DNA of 64,000 bases from AC-49 sp963766605. Its GTDB lineage: Bacteria > Actinomycetota > Thermoleophilia > Solirubrobacterales > Solirubrobacteraceae. The translations under genes and the position numbers were made by a program. Each line of letters begins with the position of its first letter. Positions within the stretch are counted from its first letter, which is position 1. Below the pieces are notes generated by a model. The model did no database searches, was not told where the DNA came from, and saw nothing but the letters and a program-made list of their open reading frames with translations. Below, piece by piece: positions 16,929-25,160 of the stretch. The stretch is from contig CAVYAT010000005.1 in the NCBI GenBank assembly GCA_963766605.1, positions 124,001 to 188,000 of the forward strand. The letters run 5' to 3'.

Positions 16929-18002
16929 ATGGCAGTGAACTCAGGAGTCCCAGACATCCCCGTGGTGTCCCACTCGTTCTTCGACCCGGTGCGTCGCGTC
17001 GCCGGGCGCTACGGGCTGTTCGTTCTGCTGCTGGCGTTTCCGCTGTACTTCGCGATCCACGACCTGGCCACCGACGGCAATGTCGCCCACCTGGCCGGCA
17101 ACCTCTTCTCCGGGCTCTCCAACGGCTCGATCATCGCCCTGATCGCGATCGGCTACACGCTCGTCTACGGCATCATCGAGCTGATCAACTTCGCCCACGG
17201 CGACGTGTTCATGATCGGCTCGTTCACCGCTTCACAGTTCTGGAGCGTGATCCTCGGTGTGAGCATCGCCACCAGCGCGGTCGGCCGGGCCGGCGCCATC
17301 GTCCTGTCGCTGATCGTGGCGATGATCGTCTGTGGCGGCATGAACGTCATGATCGAGAAGGTCGCGTACCGCCCGCTGCGCAACGCGCCGAAGCTCGCGC
17401 CGCTGATCACCGCGGTCGGGATGTCGTTCATCCTCCAAAACGTCGGCCTGCTGTGGCTCGGCGGTTCGCCGGTCTCGGTCGACGACCTCATCTGGGCCCA
17501 GAAGGACGTCGTCACGATCCTCGGCGTCACCGTCACGGCGGCCGATCTGCTGGCTTTCGCAGTGACGATTCCGCTCGTCTGGGGCATGACCATGTTCATC
17601 GGCCGCAGCCGCCTGGGCAAGGCGATGCGCGCGACGGCACAGGACCCCGAGGCCGCCCGCCTGATGGGCATCAACATCGACACGACGATCTCGATGACGT
17701 TCCTGATCGGCGGCATGATGGCCGGCGCCGCGGGCCTCGTCTACGCCCTCTATGAGACGACGATCTGGTACTTCCAGGGCTTCGAGAGCGGCCTGCTGGC
17801 CTTCACCGCGGCCGTCATGGGCGGCATCGGCAACCTCAAGGGCGCGGTCATCGGCGGCCTGATCATCGGCTGCATCCAACAGATCTCCGACAACCGGATC
17901 GGCACCGACTGGACCCCGGCGATCGTGTTCGTGTTCCTGATCCTGATCATGATCCTGCGACCGCAGGGGCTGTTCGGCGAGCAGACGCGGGAGGCCGGCT
18001 GA
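16929..18002 (+). CDS. livH: Branched-chain amino-acid ABC transporter permease LivH
   Basis: 357 aa membrane protein with eight or more helices. Family motifs: NGSIIALIAIGYTLVYGIIE, LINFAHGDVFMIGSF, RSRLGKAMRATAQDPEAARL (the EAA-like coupling loop), FESGLLAFTAAVMGGIGNLK and the C-terminal MILRPQGLFGE. Its TGA overlaps the livM ATG by one base (TGATG), so the two permeases are translationally coupled and probably form a heterodimer. Confidence 0.93.
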   Translation: MAVNSGVPDIPVVSHSFFDPVRRVAGRYGLFVLLLAFPLYFAIHDLATDGNVAHLAGNLFSGLSNGSIIALIAIGYTLVYGIIELINFAHGDVFMIGSFTASQFWSVILGVSIATSAVGRAGAIVLSLIVAMIVCGGMNVMIEKVAYRPLRNAPKLAPLITAVGMSFILQNVGLLWLGGSPVSVDDLIWAQKDVVTILGVTVTAADLLAFAVTIPLVWGMTMFIGRSRLGKAMRATAQDPEAARLMGINIDTTISMTFLIGGMMAGAAGLVYALYETTIWYFQGFESGLLAFTAAVMGGIGNLKGAVIGGLIIGCIQQISDNRIGTDWTPAIVFVFLILIMILRPQGLFGEQTREAG

Positions 18003-19165
18003 TGGTTGCGAGCTTCCGGACGTGGCGCCGCGGGCTGCCGCCCTGGACCGGCAAGCTGGTGGCGGCGGTCGTTCTCGCGCTGGTCATCCTGTTCCCGCTC
18101 GCCGTGGCGGAGGCCGGCGACGCGATGAACACCGCAACGCTCGCGCTCGCCTACGTCGTGATGGCGCTGGGGTTGAACATCGTCGTCGGCTTCGCGGGGC
18201 TGCTCGACCTCGGCTACCTCGCCTTCTACGCGATCGGCGCCTACTGCGTCGGCTGGTTCGGCTCGAGCTTCTACGCCCAGAACAACTTCCACTTCCTGGC
18301 GACGAAGTTCGCGAACGTGCTGCCGGGGATCCACCTGTGGTGGCCGGTGATCGTGCTCATCGCGATCGTCCTGTGCGCGATCGCCGGCGTGCTGATCGGC
18401 CTACCGACGCTGCGGTTGCGCGGCGACTACATCGCGATCGTCACGCTGGGCTTCGGCGAGATCATCCGCGTCTTCGCGCTCAACGGCGACGCGATCCACA
18501 TCTTCGGCCACCAGCTCACCAACGGCCAGCAGGGCATCACCGCGACCGACGCGATCGGGTTCCCCGGACGCCAGGCGTTCTCCCAGCTCGACCTGAGGCC
18601 GTGGTACTGGGTCGCGCTCGGAATGGTCCTGATCACGCTCTACGTGAACTTCCGCGTGCGCGACTCGCGGCTCGGACGCGCGTGGATCGCCATTCGCGAG
18701 GACGAGGTCGCCGCCGCGTCGATGGGCGTGCCGCTCGTGCGCACGAAGCTGATGGCCTACGCGACGGGCGCGGCGCTGGGCGGCATGGCCGGCGCGTTCC
18801 TCGGGTCCTACCTCACGAACGTCACGTCAAACTCGTTCCAGTTCTCGTTCTCGATCCTCATCCTGGGAATGGTCATCCTCGGCGGCCTCGGTTCGATCTG
18901 GGGCGTCGTGCTCGGCGCGGTCCTGCTCACCTACATCAACTACGAGCTGCTGCCCAACCAGATCAACGACCTGCCGGGAAAGTTCGGCGCCGGCTTCCAG
19001 CTCACGGACGTCCAGATCGGGATCTACGGCGCGCTGCTCGTGATCATCATGGTGCTGCGTCCGCAGGGCCTGCTTCCGGAGCGAAGGCACAAGCTGGAGC
19101 TCGCTGAGGGGATCGGCGTCAGCGACTCGCTCGGCGCCGATGGGATCGTCGAGGAGCACGCATGA
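18002..19165 (+). CDS. livM: Branched-chain amino-acid ABC transporter permease LivM
   Basis: 387 aa. Motifs: LALAYVVMALGLNIVVGFAG, LLDLGYLAFYAIGAYCVGWF, LRGDYIAIVTLGFGEIIRVF, SRLGRAWIAIREDEVAAASM (coupling loop), FSILILGMVILGGLGSIWGV and MVLRPQGLLPERR. The C-terminal extension ending in GIVEEHA is cytoplasmic. The stop overlaps the livG ATG by 4 nt (ATGA). Confidence 0.93.
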   Translation: MVASFRTWRRGLPPWTGKLVAAVVLALVILFPLAVAEAGDAMNTATLALAYVVMALGLNIVVGFAGLLDLGYLAFYAIGAYCVGWFGSSFYAQNNFHFLATKFANVLPGIHLWWPVIVLIAIVLCAIAGVLIGLPTLRLRGDYIAIVTLGFGEIIRVFALNGDAIHIFGHQLTNGQQGITATDAIGFPGRQAFSQLDLRPWYWVALGMVLITLYVNFRVRDSRLGRAWIAIREDEVAAASMGVPLVRTKLMAYATGAALGGMAGAFLGSYLTNVTSNSFQFSFSILILGMVILGGLGSIWGVVLGAVLLTYINYELLPNQINDLPGKFGAGFQLTDVQIGIYGALLVIIMVLRPQGLLPERRHKLELAEGIGVSDSLGADGIVEEHA

Positions 19166-19971
19166 GCGACGAGATCCTCGTCGCGAGCCGCCTGTCGAAG
19201 GTGTTCGGCGGCGTCGTCGCGGTCAACGACGTCTCGTTCTCGATCCCGCGCCGCTCGATCGTGTCGATCATCGGGCCCAACGGCGCGGGCAAGACGACGT
19301 TCTTCAACATGCTCACCGGCCTCTACAAGCCGAACACCGGCGGGATCAGCTTCGAAGGCCGCGACATCACTCGCGCACGCCCCGACCAGATCACCCACGC
19401 CGGCATCAGCCGGACGTTTCAGAACATCAGGCTCTGGGCGACGATGACCGCCCTGGAGAACGTGATGGTCGGCCGGAATACGCGGATGCGCACCGGGCTG
19501 ACCGGCGCGCTGCTGCACCCGCCGCGGTGGGTCCCGACGAGCGTCCCGCTGCCGTTTCGCCGGGTCAACGTCGAGGAGGATGACGTCCGCGAGAAGGCGC
19601 TCGAGACGCTCGATCTCGTCGGCCTGAGCCCGTCACACGCCGACCAGTTGGCGATCAACCTCTCCTACGGCGACCAGCGCCGCGTGGAGATCGCGCGGGC
19701 GCTGGTCTCCGAACCCCGGCTGCTGCTGCTCGACGAGCCGACGGCCGGCATGAACCCGCAGGAGTCGGCGGAACTGACGCGGTTCATGAACCGCCTGCGC
19801 GACGAGCGCGACCTCACGATCCTGCTCATCGAGCACGACATGCGGGTCGTCATGGGGGTCTCCGAGCGCGTCACCGTCTTCGACAACGGCGAAAAGATCG
19901 CCGAGGGCGAGCCCGCGGCCGTCCGAGCCGACCCGCGGGTCGTCGAGGCCTACCTCGGGAAGCAGGGCTGA
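19162..19971 (+). CDS. livG: Branched-chain amino-acid ABC transporter ATPase LivG
   Basis: 269 aa. Walker A GPNGAGKTTFFNMLTGL at about 36-52, the LivG-type ARPDQITHAGISRTFQNIRL, signature LSYGDQRRVEIARAL, Walker B LLLLDEPTAGMNP and H-loop LLIEHDMRVV. LivG subunits are recognised by the insertion after Walker A and by the GISRTFQ element, both present. Pairs with LivF on the LivHM permeases. Confidence 0.94.
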   Translation: MSDEILVASRLSKVFGGVVAVNDVSFSIPRRSIVSIIGPNGAGKTTFFNMLTGLYKPNTGGISFEGRDITRARPDQITHAGISRTFQNIRLWATMTALENVMVGRNTRMRTGLTGALLHPPRWVPTSVPLPFRRVNVEEDDVREKALETLDLVGLSPSHADQLAINLSYGDQRRVEIARALVSEPRLLLLDEPTAGMNPQESAELTRFMNRLRDERDLTILLIEHDMRVVMGVSERVTVFDNGEKIAEGEPAAVRADPRVVEAYLGKQG

Positions 19972-19974
19972 GCC

Positions 19975-20685
19975 GTGGCGATGCTCGAAGTCGACGAGAT
20001 CGAGACCTACTACGGGAACATCCAGGCGCTCAAGGGCGTCTCGTTGACGGTCGACGAGGGCGAGATCGTGACCCTCATCGGGTCAAATGGCGCCGGCAAG
20101 TCGACGACGCTGCGCTCGATCTCGGGCATCTCGCCGCCGCGGAGCGGCTCGATCCGGTTCCGCGGGCACGAGATCTCGAGGACCGCGCCGCAGGACGTCG
20201 TGGCGCTCGGGATCTCCCAGTCGCCGGAGGGTCGGCATTGCTTCCCGCGCATGACCGTGCGCGAGAACCTCGACATGGGCGCCTACCTGCGCCGTGACAA
20301 GGAGATCGCAGACGACATCGAGCGGGTGTTCGTGCTGTTCCCGCGTCTCCAGGAGCGCGAGAAGCAGAAGGCGGGCACGATGTCCGGCGGCGAGCAGCAG
20401 ATGCTCGCGATCGGTCGCGCGCTGATGGCGCGCCCGAAGCTGCTGCTCCTCGACGAACCGTCGATGGGCATCGCACCGGTGCTCGTCGACCGGATCTACG
20501 AGACGATCGAGGAGATCAACAAGCAGGGGACGACGATCCTGCTCGTCGAGCAGAACGCCAACTATGCGCTCGGCGTATCGAGCCGCGGCTACGTGCTCGA
20601 GACGGGCAAGGTCGCGCTGTCTGATTCGTCGACGAACCTGCGCACCAACCCCCAGGTCCAGGCGGCCTACCTCGGAGGCGACTGA
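19975..20685 (+). CDS. livF: Branched-chain amino-acid ABC transporter ATPase LivF
   Basis: 236 aa. Walker A GSNGAGKSTTLRSISGI, LivF element SPEGRHCFPRMTVRENLDMG, signature MSGGEQQMLAIGRALMARP, Walker B LLLLDEPSMGIAP and H-loop LLVEQNANYAL. The start is GTG 19,975, or ATG 19,981 two codons later; it lies 3 nt after the livG stop. The stop codon TGA is followed directly by the ATG of a small membrane protein. Confidence 0.94.
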   Translation: MAMLEVDEIETYYGNIQALKGVSLTVDEGEIVTLIGSNGAGKSTTLRSISGISPPRSGSIRFRGHEISRTAPQDVVALGISQSPEGRHCFPRMTVRENLDMGAYLRRDKEIADDIERVFVLFPRLQEREKQKAGTMSGGEQQMLAIGRALMARPKLLLLDEPSMGIAPVLVDRIYETIEEINKQGTTILLVEQNANYALGVSSRGYVLETGKVALSDSSTNLRTNPQVQAAYLGGD

Positions 20686-20925
20686 ATGATCCTCGCCCTC
20701 CTCGGCGCCAAGGCGCTGTACCTGTTCCTCCTGTGGCTGGGCTCCGCGTGGTTGGGAAGCTACCTCTCGGGACGCAAGGGCTACGGCGAGAAGGCCGGCC
20801 TTGCGTCGGGCCTGCTGCTGACCGTCCTCGGGCCGATCATCTGGCTCTGCATCCCGGCCCGTGCGGGCAGCGACTGGAAGCGCAAGGGTGCGTTCGGCAA
20901 GTCCCTCAAGGACGCCGACGACTGA
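20686..20925 (+). CDS. Small two-helix membrane protein at the end of the liv operon
   Basis: 79 aa, not recognised as a named family. Two hydrophobic segments (ILALLGAKALYLFLLWLGSA, residues 2-21, and AGLASGLLLTVLGPIIWLCI, about 37-56) are separated by a short loop containing GRKGYGEKAG. The basic tail ends DWKRKGAFGKSLKDADD. It begins on the base after the livF stop, so it is almost certainly co-translated. It could be an accessory subunit of the transporter or an unrelated hitchhiker; its position argues for the former. Confidence 0.7.
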   Translation: MILALLGAKALYLFLLWLGSAWLGSYLSGRKGYGEKAGLASGLLLTVLGPIIWLCIPARAGSDWKRKGAFGKSLKDADD

Positions 20926-20937
20926 GCCGGGACGCGG

Positions 20938-21411
20938 GTGCGCCAGACGCGAACCGTCCCGGCCGGCGAAGCCCCGGCCACCGAACTCGTTGCGGCCATG
21001 GTCGCCGAGATGGTGCCGCTGTACGGTGCGATCGACGGGCCGCAGGCACCGCGGGCGACGGCCGCTGACATGAGCCCGCCGGGCGGAGCCTTCGTGGTGA
21101 TCTTCGACGACGAGCGCGCGGTCGCGGGCGGTGGGATCAAGCGCCTCGACGACGAGGCATGCGAGATCAAGCGCATGTACGTCGTGCCCGACATGCGCGG
21201 TGGCGGGCTGGCCGGCGAGCTGCTGATCGCGCTCGAGGACGAGGCCCGGCGCCTCGGCTACCGCATCGCCCGCCTCGACACCGGCCCGCGCCAGCCGCAC
21301 GCCCAGCGCATGTACGAGAACGCCGGCTACCGGCCGATCGGCAACTTCAACGCCAACCCGTTCGCATCGTTCTGGGGCGAGAAGCCGCTGGTCACAGCGG
21401 GCGATGCATGA
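20938..21411 (+). CDS. GNAT-family N-acetyltransferase
   Basis: 157 aa. A single GNAT domain: GAFVVIFDDERAVAGGGIKR (beta strands), CEIKRMYVVPDMRGGGLAGE (the acetyl-CoA pyrophosphate loop, R-G-G-G-L-A), LLIALEDEARRLGYRIARLD, and the C-terminal MYENAGYRPIGNF. The GTG start is 12 nt after the preceding stop; no clear ribosome binding site is seen. The last 20 bp overlap the end of the convergent GNAT gene. The substrate is unknown. Confidence 0.85.
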   Translation: MRQTRTVPAGEAPATELVAAMVAEMVPLYGAIDGPQAPRATAADMSPPGGAFVVIFDDERAVAGGGIKRLDDEACEIKRMYVVPDMRGGGLAGELLIALEDEARRLGYRIARLDTGPRQPHAQRMYENAGYRPIGNFNANPFASFWGEKPLVTAGDA

Positions 21412-21880
21412 TCAGCAGGCCGACGTAGCCCTCGCTGGGGTGGGCGAACGCCTCGGGGACGGTCGCCAGGACGCTGAAGCCCAGTGAGCGCCACAGCGCC
21501 ACGGCCTGCGTGTTGGTCTCGACAACGGCGTTGAACTGCATCGCCCGGAAGCCGCGGTCGCGCGCCCAGGCGAGCACGTGTTCGCCGAGCGCCCGCCCGG
21601 TCCCGCGCCCGCCCTGTCGCGGGTCGACCATGAAGCTCGCCGACGCGACGTGCGACCCGGGCCCCGGTCGGACCGGATAGGCGATTGCCGTGCCGAGGAT
21701 CGTGGTGTCGGCGTCGACGGCGACGAAGCCCTGCCCGGGTGGCGCGATCATCCAGGCGCGGCGCGCGTCGTCCTCACCGATGTCGCGGGCGATGGCGTAG
21801 GTCTCGCCCGCGGCGACGATCTCGCGGAAGAACGGCCAGATCGCCGCCCAGTCGGCGGCCTGCGTGTCGCGGATGAGCAC
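21392..21880 (-). CDS. GNAT-family N-acetyltransferase
   Basis: 162 aa. MLIRDTQAADWAAIWPFFRE is the usual beginning of phosphinothricin-acetyltransferase-like GNATs, followed by VASASFMVDPRQGGRGTGRA (acetyl-CoA loop Q-G-G-R-G-T-G), MQFNAVVETNTQAVALWRSL and GFSVLATVPEAF. The start is a GTG preceded by a TAGGTT box 6 nt away. Divergent from the XRE-cupin regulator. The real acceptor substrate cannot be told from the sequence. Confidence 0.88.
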   Translation of the reverse strand: MLIRDTQAADWAAIWPFFREIVAAGETYAIARDIGEDDARRAWMIAPPGQGFVAVDADTTILGTAIAYPVRPGPGSHVASASFMVDPRQGGRGTGRALGEHVLAWARDRGFRAMQFNAVVETNTQAVALWRSLGFSVLATVPEAFAHPSEGYVGLLIMHRPL

Positions 21881-21886
21881 GGGTCA

Positions 21887-21892
21887 AACCTA
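21887..21892 (-). promoter_or_regulatory. TAGGTT -10 box, leaderless-type, for the reverse GNAT gene
   Basis: Read on the reverse strand it ends 6 nt before the GTG start at 21,880. Confidence 0.45.
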
Positions 21893-21908
21893 ACGCCGAT
21901 GTCGGCGT
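21893..21908. promoter_or_regulatory. 16-bp palindrome in the GNAT / XRE-cupin divergent promoter
   Basis: Arms ACGCCGA and TCGGCGT are perfectly complementary around TG. The palindrome lies between the two divergent -10 boxes (21,887-21,892 and 21,915-21,920), where a repressor would block both. The XRE-cupin protein is the obvious candidate binder. Confidence 0.45.
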
Positions 21909-21914
21909 GTCCAC

Positions 21915-21920
21915 TAGGAT
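21915..21920 (+). promoter_or_regulatory. TAGGAT -10 box, leaderless-type, for the XRE-cupin gene
   Basis: Ends 9 nt before the TTG at 21,930, which favours TTG over the GTG 9 nt further on. Confidence 0.45.
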
Positions 21921-21929
21921 GCACGACTG

Positions 21930-22502
21930 TTGCCTGAAGTGGACACAACGATCGACGCTCTGACCCGCCGCGTCGGCGACATCGTGCGCGGGGAGCGCCA
22001 GGCGCGCGGGCTGTCGTTGGGCGAGCTCGCGCGCGAGTCGGGCCTGTCGAAGAGCCTGCTCGCCCGCCTCGAGACGCAGGGTGGCAACCCGTCGATCGAC
22101 ACTCTGTGGAGGCTCGCGCGCGCGCTCGCGCTGCCGCTGTCCGCGCTGCTTGACGAGCCGGAGGCGCCGCACGTGCGCCGGATCCCGGCTCGCAGCGGGC
22201 GCCACCTCCAGGCCGACGACGGCATGCACGCATGGCTCCTGCACGCCGAGGGCCGCAGCCATCGCTCAGAGCTGTTCGAGATCGAGCTGCCGGCCGGCCT
22301 CGACCGTCGCACCGAGGCGCACATGCTCGGAACGGAGGAGTTCGTCGTGTGCCTGGAGGGCCATGCGCTGGTCGGCCCGATCGGTCACGAGGTCAAGCTC
22401 GCCGCCGGCGACGCGGCGACGTTCGGCGCCGCCGTGCCCCATCGCTACAGCAGCGAGACCGGCGCGCGGCTGCTCAACTGGATCATCTACCCCCGTGAGT
22501 GA
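21930..22502 (+). CDS. XRE-family regulator with C-terminal cupin domain
   Basis: 190 aa. The N-terminal helix-turn-helix runs through VGDIVRGERQARGLSLGELA, RESGLSKSLLARLETQ and NPSIDTLWRLARALALPLSA (residues about 10-70). The C-terminal RmlC-like cupin contains RTEAHMLGTEEFVVCLEGHA, LAAGDAATFGAAVPHRYSSE and LLNWIIYPRE. Such XRE-cupin proteins sense a small molecule in the cupin barrel. The stop overlaps the BenE-family gene start by 8 nt, so it is cotranscribed with the transporter and probably controls it. Confidence 0.9.
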   Translation: MPEVDTTIDALTRRVGDIVRGERQARGLSLGELARESGLSKSLLARLETQGGNPSIDTLWRLARALALPLSALLDEPEAPHVRRIPARSGRHLQADDGMHAWLLHAEGRSHRSELFEIELPAGLDRRTEAHMLGTEEFVVCLEGHALVGPIGHEVKLAAGDAATFGAAVPHRYSSETGARLLNWIIYPRE

Positions 22503-23667
22503 CGCGCGGTCGACGCCCTACGTCGCCGGCGTCGTCTGTGCCGCGGTCGGCTTCTCGAGCGCGTTCACCGTCGTCCTCGCCGGCCTGCGCGGCGTCGGCG
22601 CCGACGAGCACCAGGCCGCGTCGGGCCTGCTCACGGTCAGCGTGCTCATGGGCGTCATCGCGATCTGGCTCGGGCTGCGCACGCGGATGCCGATCTCGAT
22701 CGCCTGGTCGACCCCCGGCGCGGCGCTGCTCGCCGGCGCCGGGCCGCTGACCGGCGGCTACCCGGCGGCGATCGGCGCCTTCATGCTCGCCGGGCTGTTG
22801 ATCGTCCTCGCCGGGCTGTCGGGCCGTCTGGCGCGGCTGATCGGCGCGATCCCGCTGCCACTGGCCAGCGCGATGCTCGCCGGCGTCGTGTTCCCGCTGT
22901 GCATCGCGCCGGTCCACGCGATCGTCCAGATCCCCGACGTCGCCGCGCCGGTCATCGCCACGTGGCTGATCCTCTCGCGCTTCGCGCGCCGCTGGGCCGT
23001 CCCGGCCGCGCTCGTCGTCGCCATCGTCGCGGTCATCGTGTCCCAGCATCCGGACCTCTCGGGCCACCAGCTCGCCCCGTCGCTGGCGTTCACGGCGCCG
23101 AGCTTTCACCTCGCCGCCCTGCTCGGGGTCGGTGTCCCGTTGTTCATCGTCACGATGGCCTCGCAGAACGTCCCCGGGATGGGCGTCCTTCAGAGCTTCG
23201 GCTACCGTCCTGCGCTGCGCCCGATCCTGCTGTCGACCGGTGGCGCGACAGCAGCCGGCGCGGTGTTCGGCGCGTTCGGCGTCAACCTCGCCGCGATCAG
23301 CGCGGCGCTGGTCGCCGGGCCCGATGGCGGCGAGGACCGCAGCCGTCGCTGGATCGGCTCGGTCACCGCGGGCGTCATCTACATCGGCCTCGGCCTCGCC
23401 GCGGCGCTCGCGACGGCGTTCGTCGCCTCGTCGCCGCCGCTGCTCGTGGAGTCGGTGGCCGGTTTGGCGTTGCTCGGGACGCTCGCCGGGGCCCTGTCGG
23501 CCGCGCTGGCCGATCCGAAGTTCCGCGAGGCGGCGATCGTCACGTTCGTGGTGCCGGCCAGCGGCATGACCGCGCTCGGGATCAGCGGGTCGTTCTGGGG
23601 GCTCGTGGCAGGCGCAGGGGTCCTCGCGCTCTACGGCTGGCCTGCCCCGGCGCCGGCCACGAGCTAG
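22495..23667 (+). CDS. benE: Benzoate/H(+) symporter BenE family transporter
   Basis: 390 aa, 10-12 helices. BenE signatures: FSSAFTVVLAGLRGVGADEH, ASGLLTVSVLMGVIAIWLGL, MPISIAWSTPGAALLAGAG, FIVTMASQNVPGMGVLQSFG and FGAFGVNLAAISAALVAGPD. The GTG at 22,495 gives MSDARSTPYVAGVVCAAVGF; it overlaps the end of the XRE-cupin gene. No benzoate catabolic genes are near, so the substrate may be a different aromatic or organic acid. Confidence 0.88.
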   Translation: MSDARSTPYVAGVVCAAVGFSSAFTVVLAGLRGVGADEHQAASGLLTVSVLMGVIAIWLGLRTRMPISIAWSTPGAALLAGAGPLTGGYPAAIGAFMLAGLLIVLAGLSGRLARLIGAIPLPLASAMLAGVVFPLCIAPVHAIVQIPDVAAPVIATWLILSRFARRWAVPAALVVAIVAVIVSQHPDLSGHQLAPSLAFTAPSFHLAALLGVGVPLFIVTMASQNVPGMGVLQSFGYRPALRPILLSTGGATAAGAVFGAFGVNLAAISAALVAGPDGGEDRSRRWIGSVTAGVIYIGLGLAAALATAFVASSPPLLVESVAGLALLGTLAGALSAALADPKFREAAIVTFVVPASGMTALGISGSFWGLVAGAGVLALYGWPAPAPATS

Positions 23668-23672
23668 GTCAG

Positions 23673-24599
23673 ATGGCCGCGCAGCCGACCGCCGCCGTCG
23701 CGAGGAAGCACGTCGCCTGGCAGGTCCAGTTCGTCACGCTGGCCGCGATCTGGGGCTCGAGCTTCCTGTTCATCAAGGTCGCGGTCGAGGACCTCTCGCC
23801 GCTGGGCGTGGCGTTCACCCGGATCGCCATCGGCGGCCTGACCCTGGTCGTCGTCGCCGTCGTCACGCGGCAGCGCTTCCCACGCGACCCGCGGCTCTGG
23901 CGCCATCTGGCGGTGATCGGGGTGCTGATGAACGTCGCGCCGTTCACGTTGTTCGCGTACGGCGAGCAGCACGTCTCTTCGATCGTCGCGGGAATCTGGA
24001 ACGGCACGACGCCGCTGTTCGTCCTGCTGTTCTCGATCGCCATGCTTCCCGGCGAGCAGCCGACCCGGGAGCGAACCGTGGGCCTGCTCGCCGGCTTCGC
24101 GGGGGTGCTGCTCGTCCTCGGGCCGTGGCGCAGCCAGGAATCGGGCGAGCTGATCGGCCACCTCGCGTGCCTGGCCGCCGCCGTCTGTTACGGGCTCGGC
24201 TTTCCGTACGTCCGTCGGTTCCTCAGCGACCGGCCGGAGTCGGTGGTCGTCCTGTCGGCCGGTCAGCTCGCCTGTGCGACGGCCGAGGCGGCCATCCTGC
24301 TCGTGCTGGTCGGCCACGGGGCACCCGACGGCGTGAGTCTGCAGACCACCGGCGCGATGCTCGCGCTCGGCGTTCTCGGGACCGGGATCGCCTATCCGCT
24401 CAACTACGCGATCGTCCGCGCGGCCGGCGCCGGCACTGCCTCGACCGTCACCTATCTGGTTCCGCTGTTCGCCACCGTGCTGGGGATCGTCGTCCTGGGT
24501 GAGGCGCTGAGCTGGAACGAGCCTGTCGGTGCGGTGGTCGTCCTCGCCGGTGTCGCCATCTCGCAGGGCCGGCTGCGGTTGCGACGACGCGTGGGGTAG
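23673..24599 (+). CDS. EamA/DMT-family exporter
   Basis: 308 aa with ten predicted helices in two EamA repeats: FVTLAAIWGSSFLFIKVAVE, FTRIAIGGLTLVVVAVVTRQ, VSSIVAGIWNGTTPLFVLLF in the first half and GTGIAYPLNYAIVRAAGAGT, ASTVTYLVPLFATVLGIVVL and GEALSWNEPVGAVVVLAGVA in the second. Starts 5 nt after the BenE stop (ATG 23,673), so part of the same operon. Probably exports amino acids or related metabolites. Confidence 0.88.
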   Translation: MAAQPTAAVARKHVAWQVQFVTLAAIWGSSFLFIKVAVEDLSPLGVAFTRIAIGGLTLVVVAVVTRQRFPRDPRLWRHLAVIGVLMNVAPFTLFAYGEQHVSSIVAGIWNGTTPLFVLLFSIAMLPGEQPTRERTVGLLAGFAGVLLVLGPWRSQESGELIGHLACLAAAVCYGLGFPYVRRFLSDRPESVVVLSAGQLACATAEAAILLVLVGHGAPDGVSLQTTGAMLALGVLGTGIAYPLNYAIVRAAGAGTASTVTYLVPLFATVLGIVVLGEALSWNEPVGAVVVLAGVAISQGRLRLRRRVG

Positions 24600-24602
24600 G
24601 CT
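24597..24602 (+). promoter_or_regulatory. TAGGCT -10 box, leaderless-type, for the MarR-like gene
   Basis: Its TAG is the stop codon of the EamA gene; the box ends 9 nt before ATG 24,612. Confidence 0.45.
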
Positions 24603-24611
24603 CGCCAATGT

Positions 24612-25160
24612 ATGCCTCAGGCACAGATCTCGGGCGACGCGAACGTCATCGCGGCGATGGCGCTGCTGGTCGCCGATCGCGCGCGGGAGGCGGCCGAGAC
24701 GGCCGCCGGAGCGACGGGCGCCGTGGCGCCGGCCCTGTGCGCGCTGCACGAGTTCGCCTCCGGCCGTCCGATCGAGGTGCTGGCCGGCGCGCTGGGCGTT
24801 TCGCACTCGCGCGCCGTGCGTGTCGTCGATCGGTTGGTGCAGCGCGGCCTGGCTCGGCGCCGGGCCACGCCCGATGACGCCCGCGTCGCCCATGTCGAGC
24901 TGACCGCCGCCGGGGGCCGCGCCGCCCGGCGGGTGCTGGCCGCCCGCGCCCAGGCGGTGGAGGACGTGCTCGCCGGGCTCGACCACGATGCGAGGGCGCG
25001 GATGGCGACCCTCGCGGCGGGTGTCTTCGACCGGGCGGTGACACGGCGGGGCGACGCCCGGCGGATCTGCCGCTTCTGCGACGCCCACGCCTGCGGCCAC
25101 GACGCCGGCCGCTGCCCGGTGACGCGCGCAGCCGACCGCGCGCAGCGCGCCTCGTCGTGA
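24612..25160 (+). CDS. MarR-type regulator with C-terminal cysteine cluster
   Basis: 182 aa. A winged helix-turn-helix covers residues about 40-105 (PIEVLAGALGVSHSRAVRVV, DRLVQRGLARRRATPDDARV). The last 30 residues hold RRICRFCDAHACGHDAGRCP, a C-x2-C-x4-C-x6-C group with histidines that could bind zinc or act as a redox switch. The stop overlaps the GTG of the FtsX-like gene (GTGA), so it lies at the head of an export operon it probably regulates. Confidence 0.85.
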   Translation: MPQAQISGDANVIAAMALLVADRAREAAETAAGATGAVAPALCALHEFASGRPIEVLAGALGVSHSRAVRVVDRLVQRGLARRRATPDDARVAHVELTAAGGRAARRVLAARAQAVEDVLAGLDHDARARMATLAAGVFDRAVTRRGDARRICRFCDAHACGHDAGRCPVTRAADRAQRASS

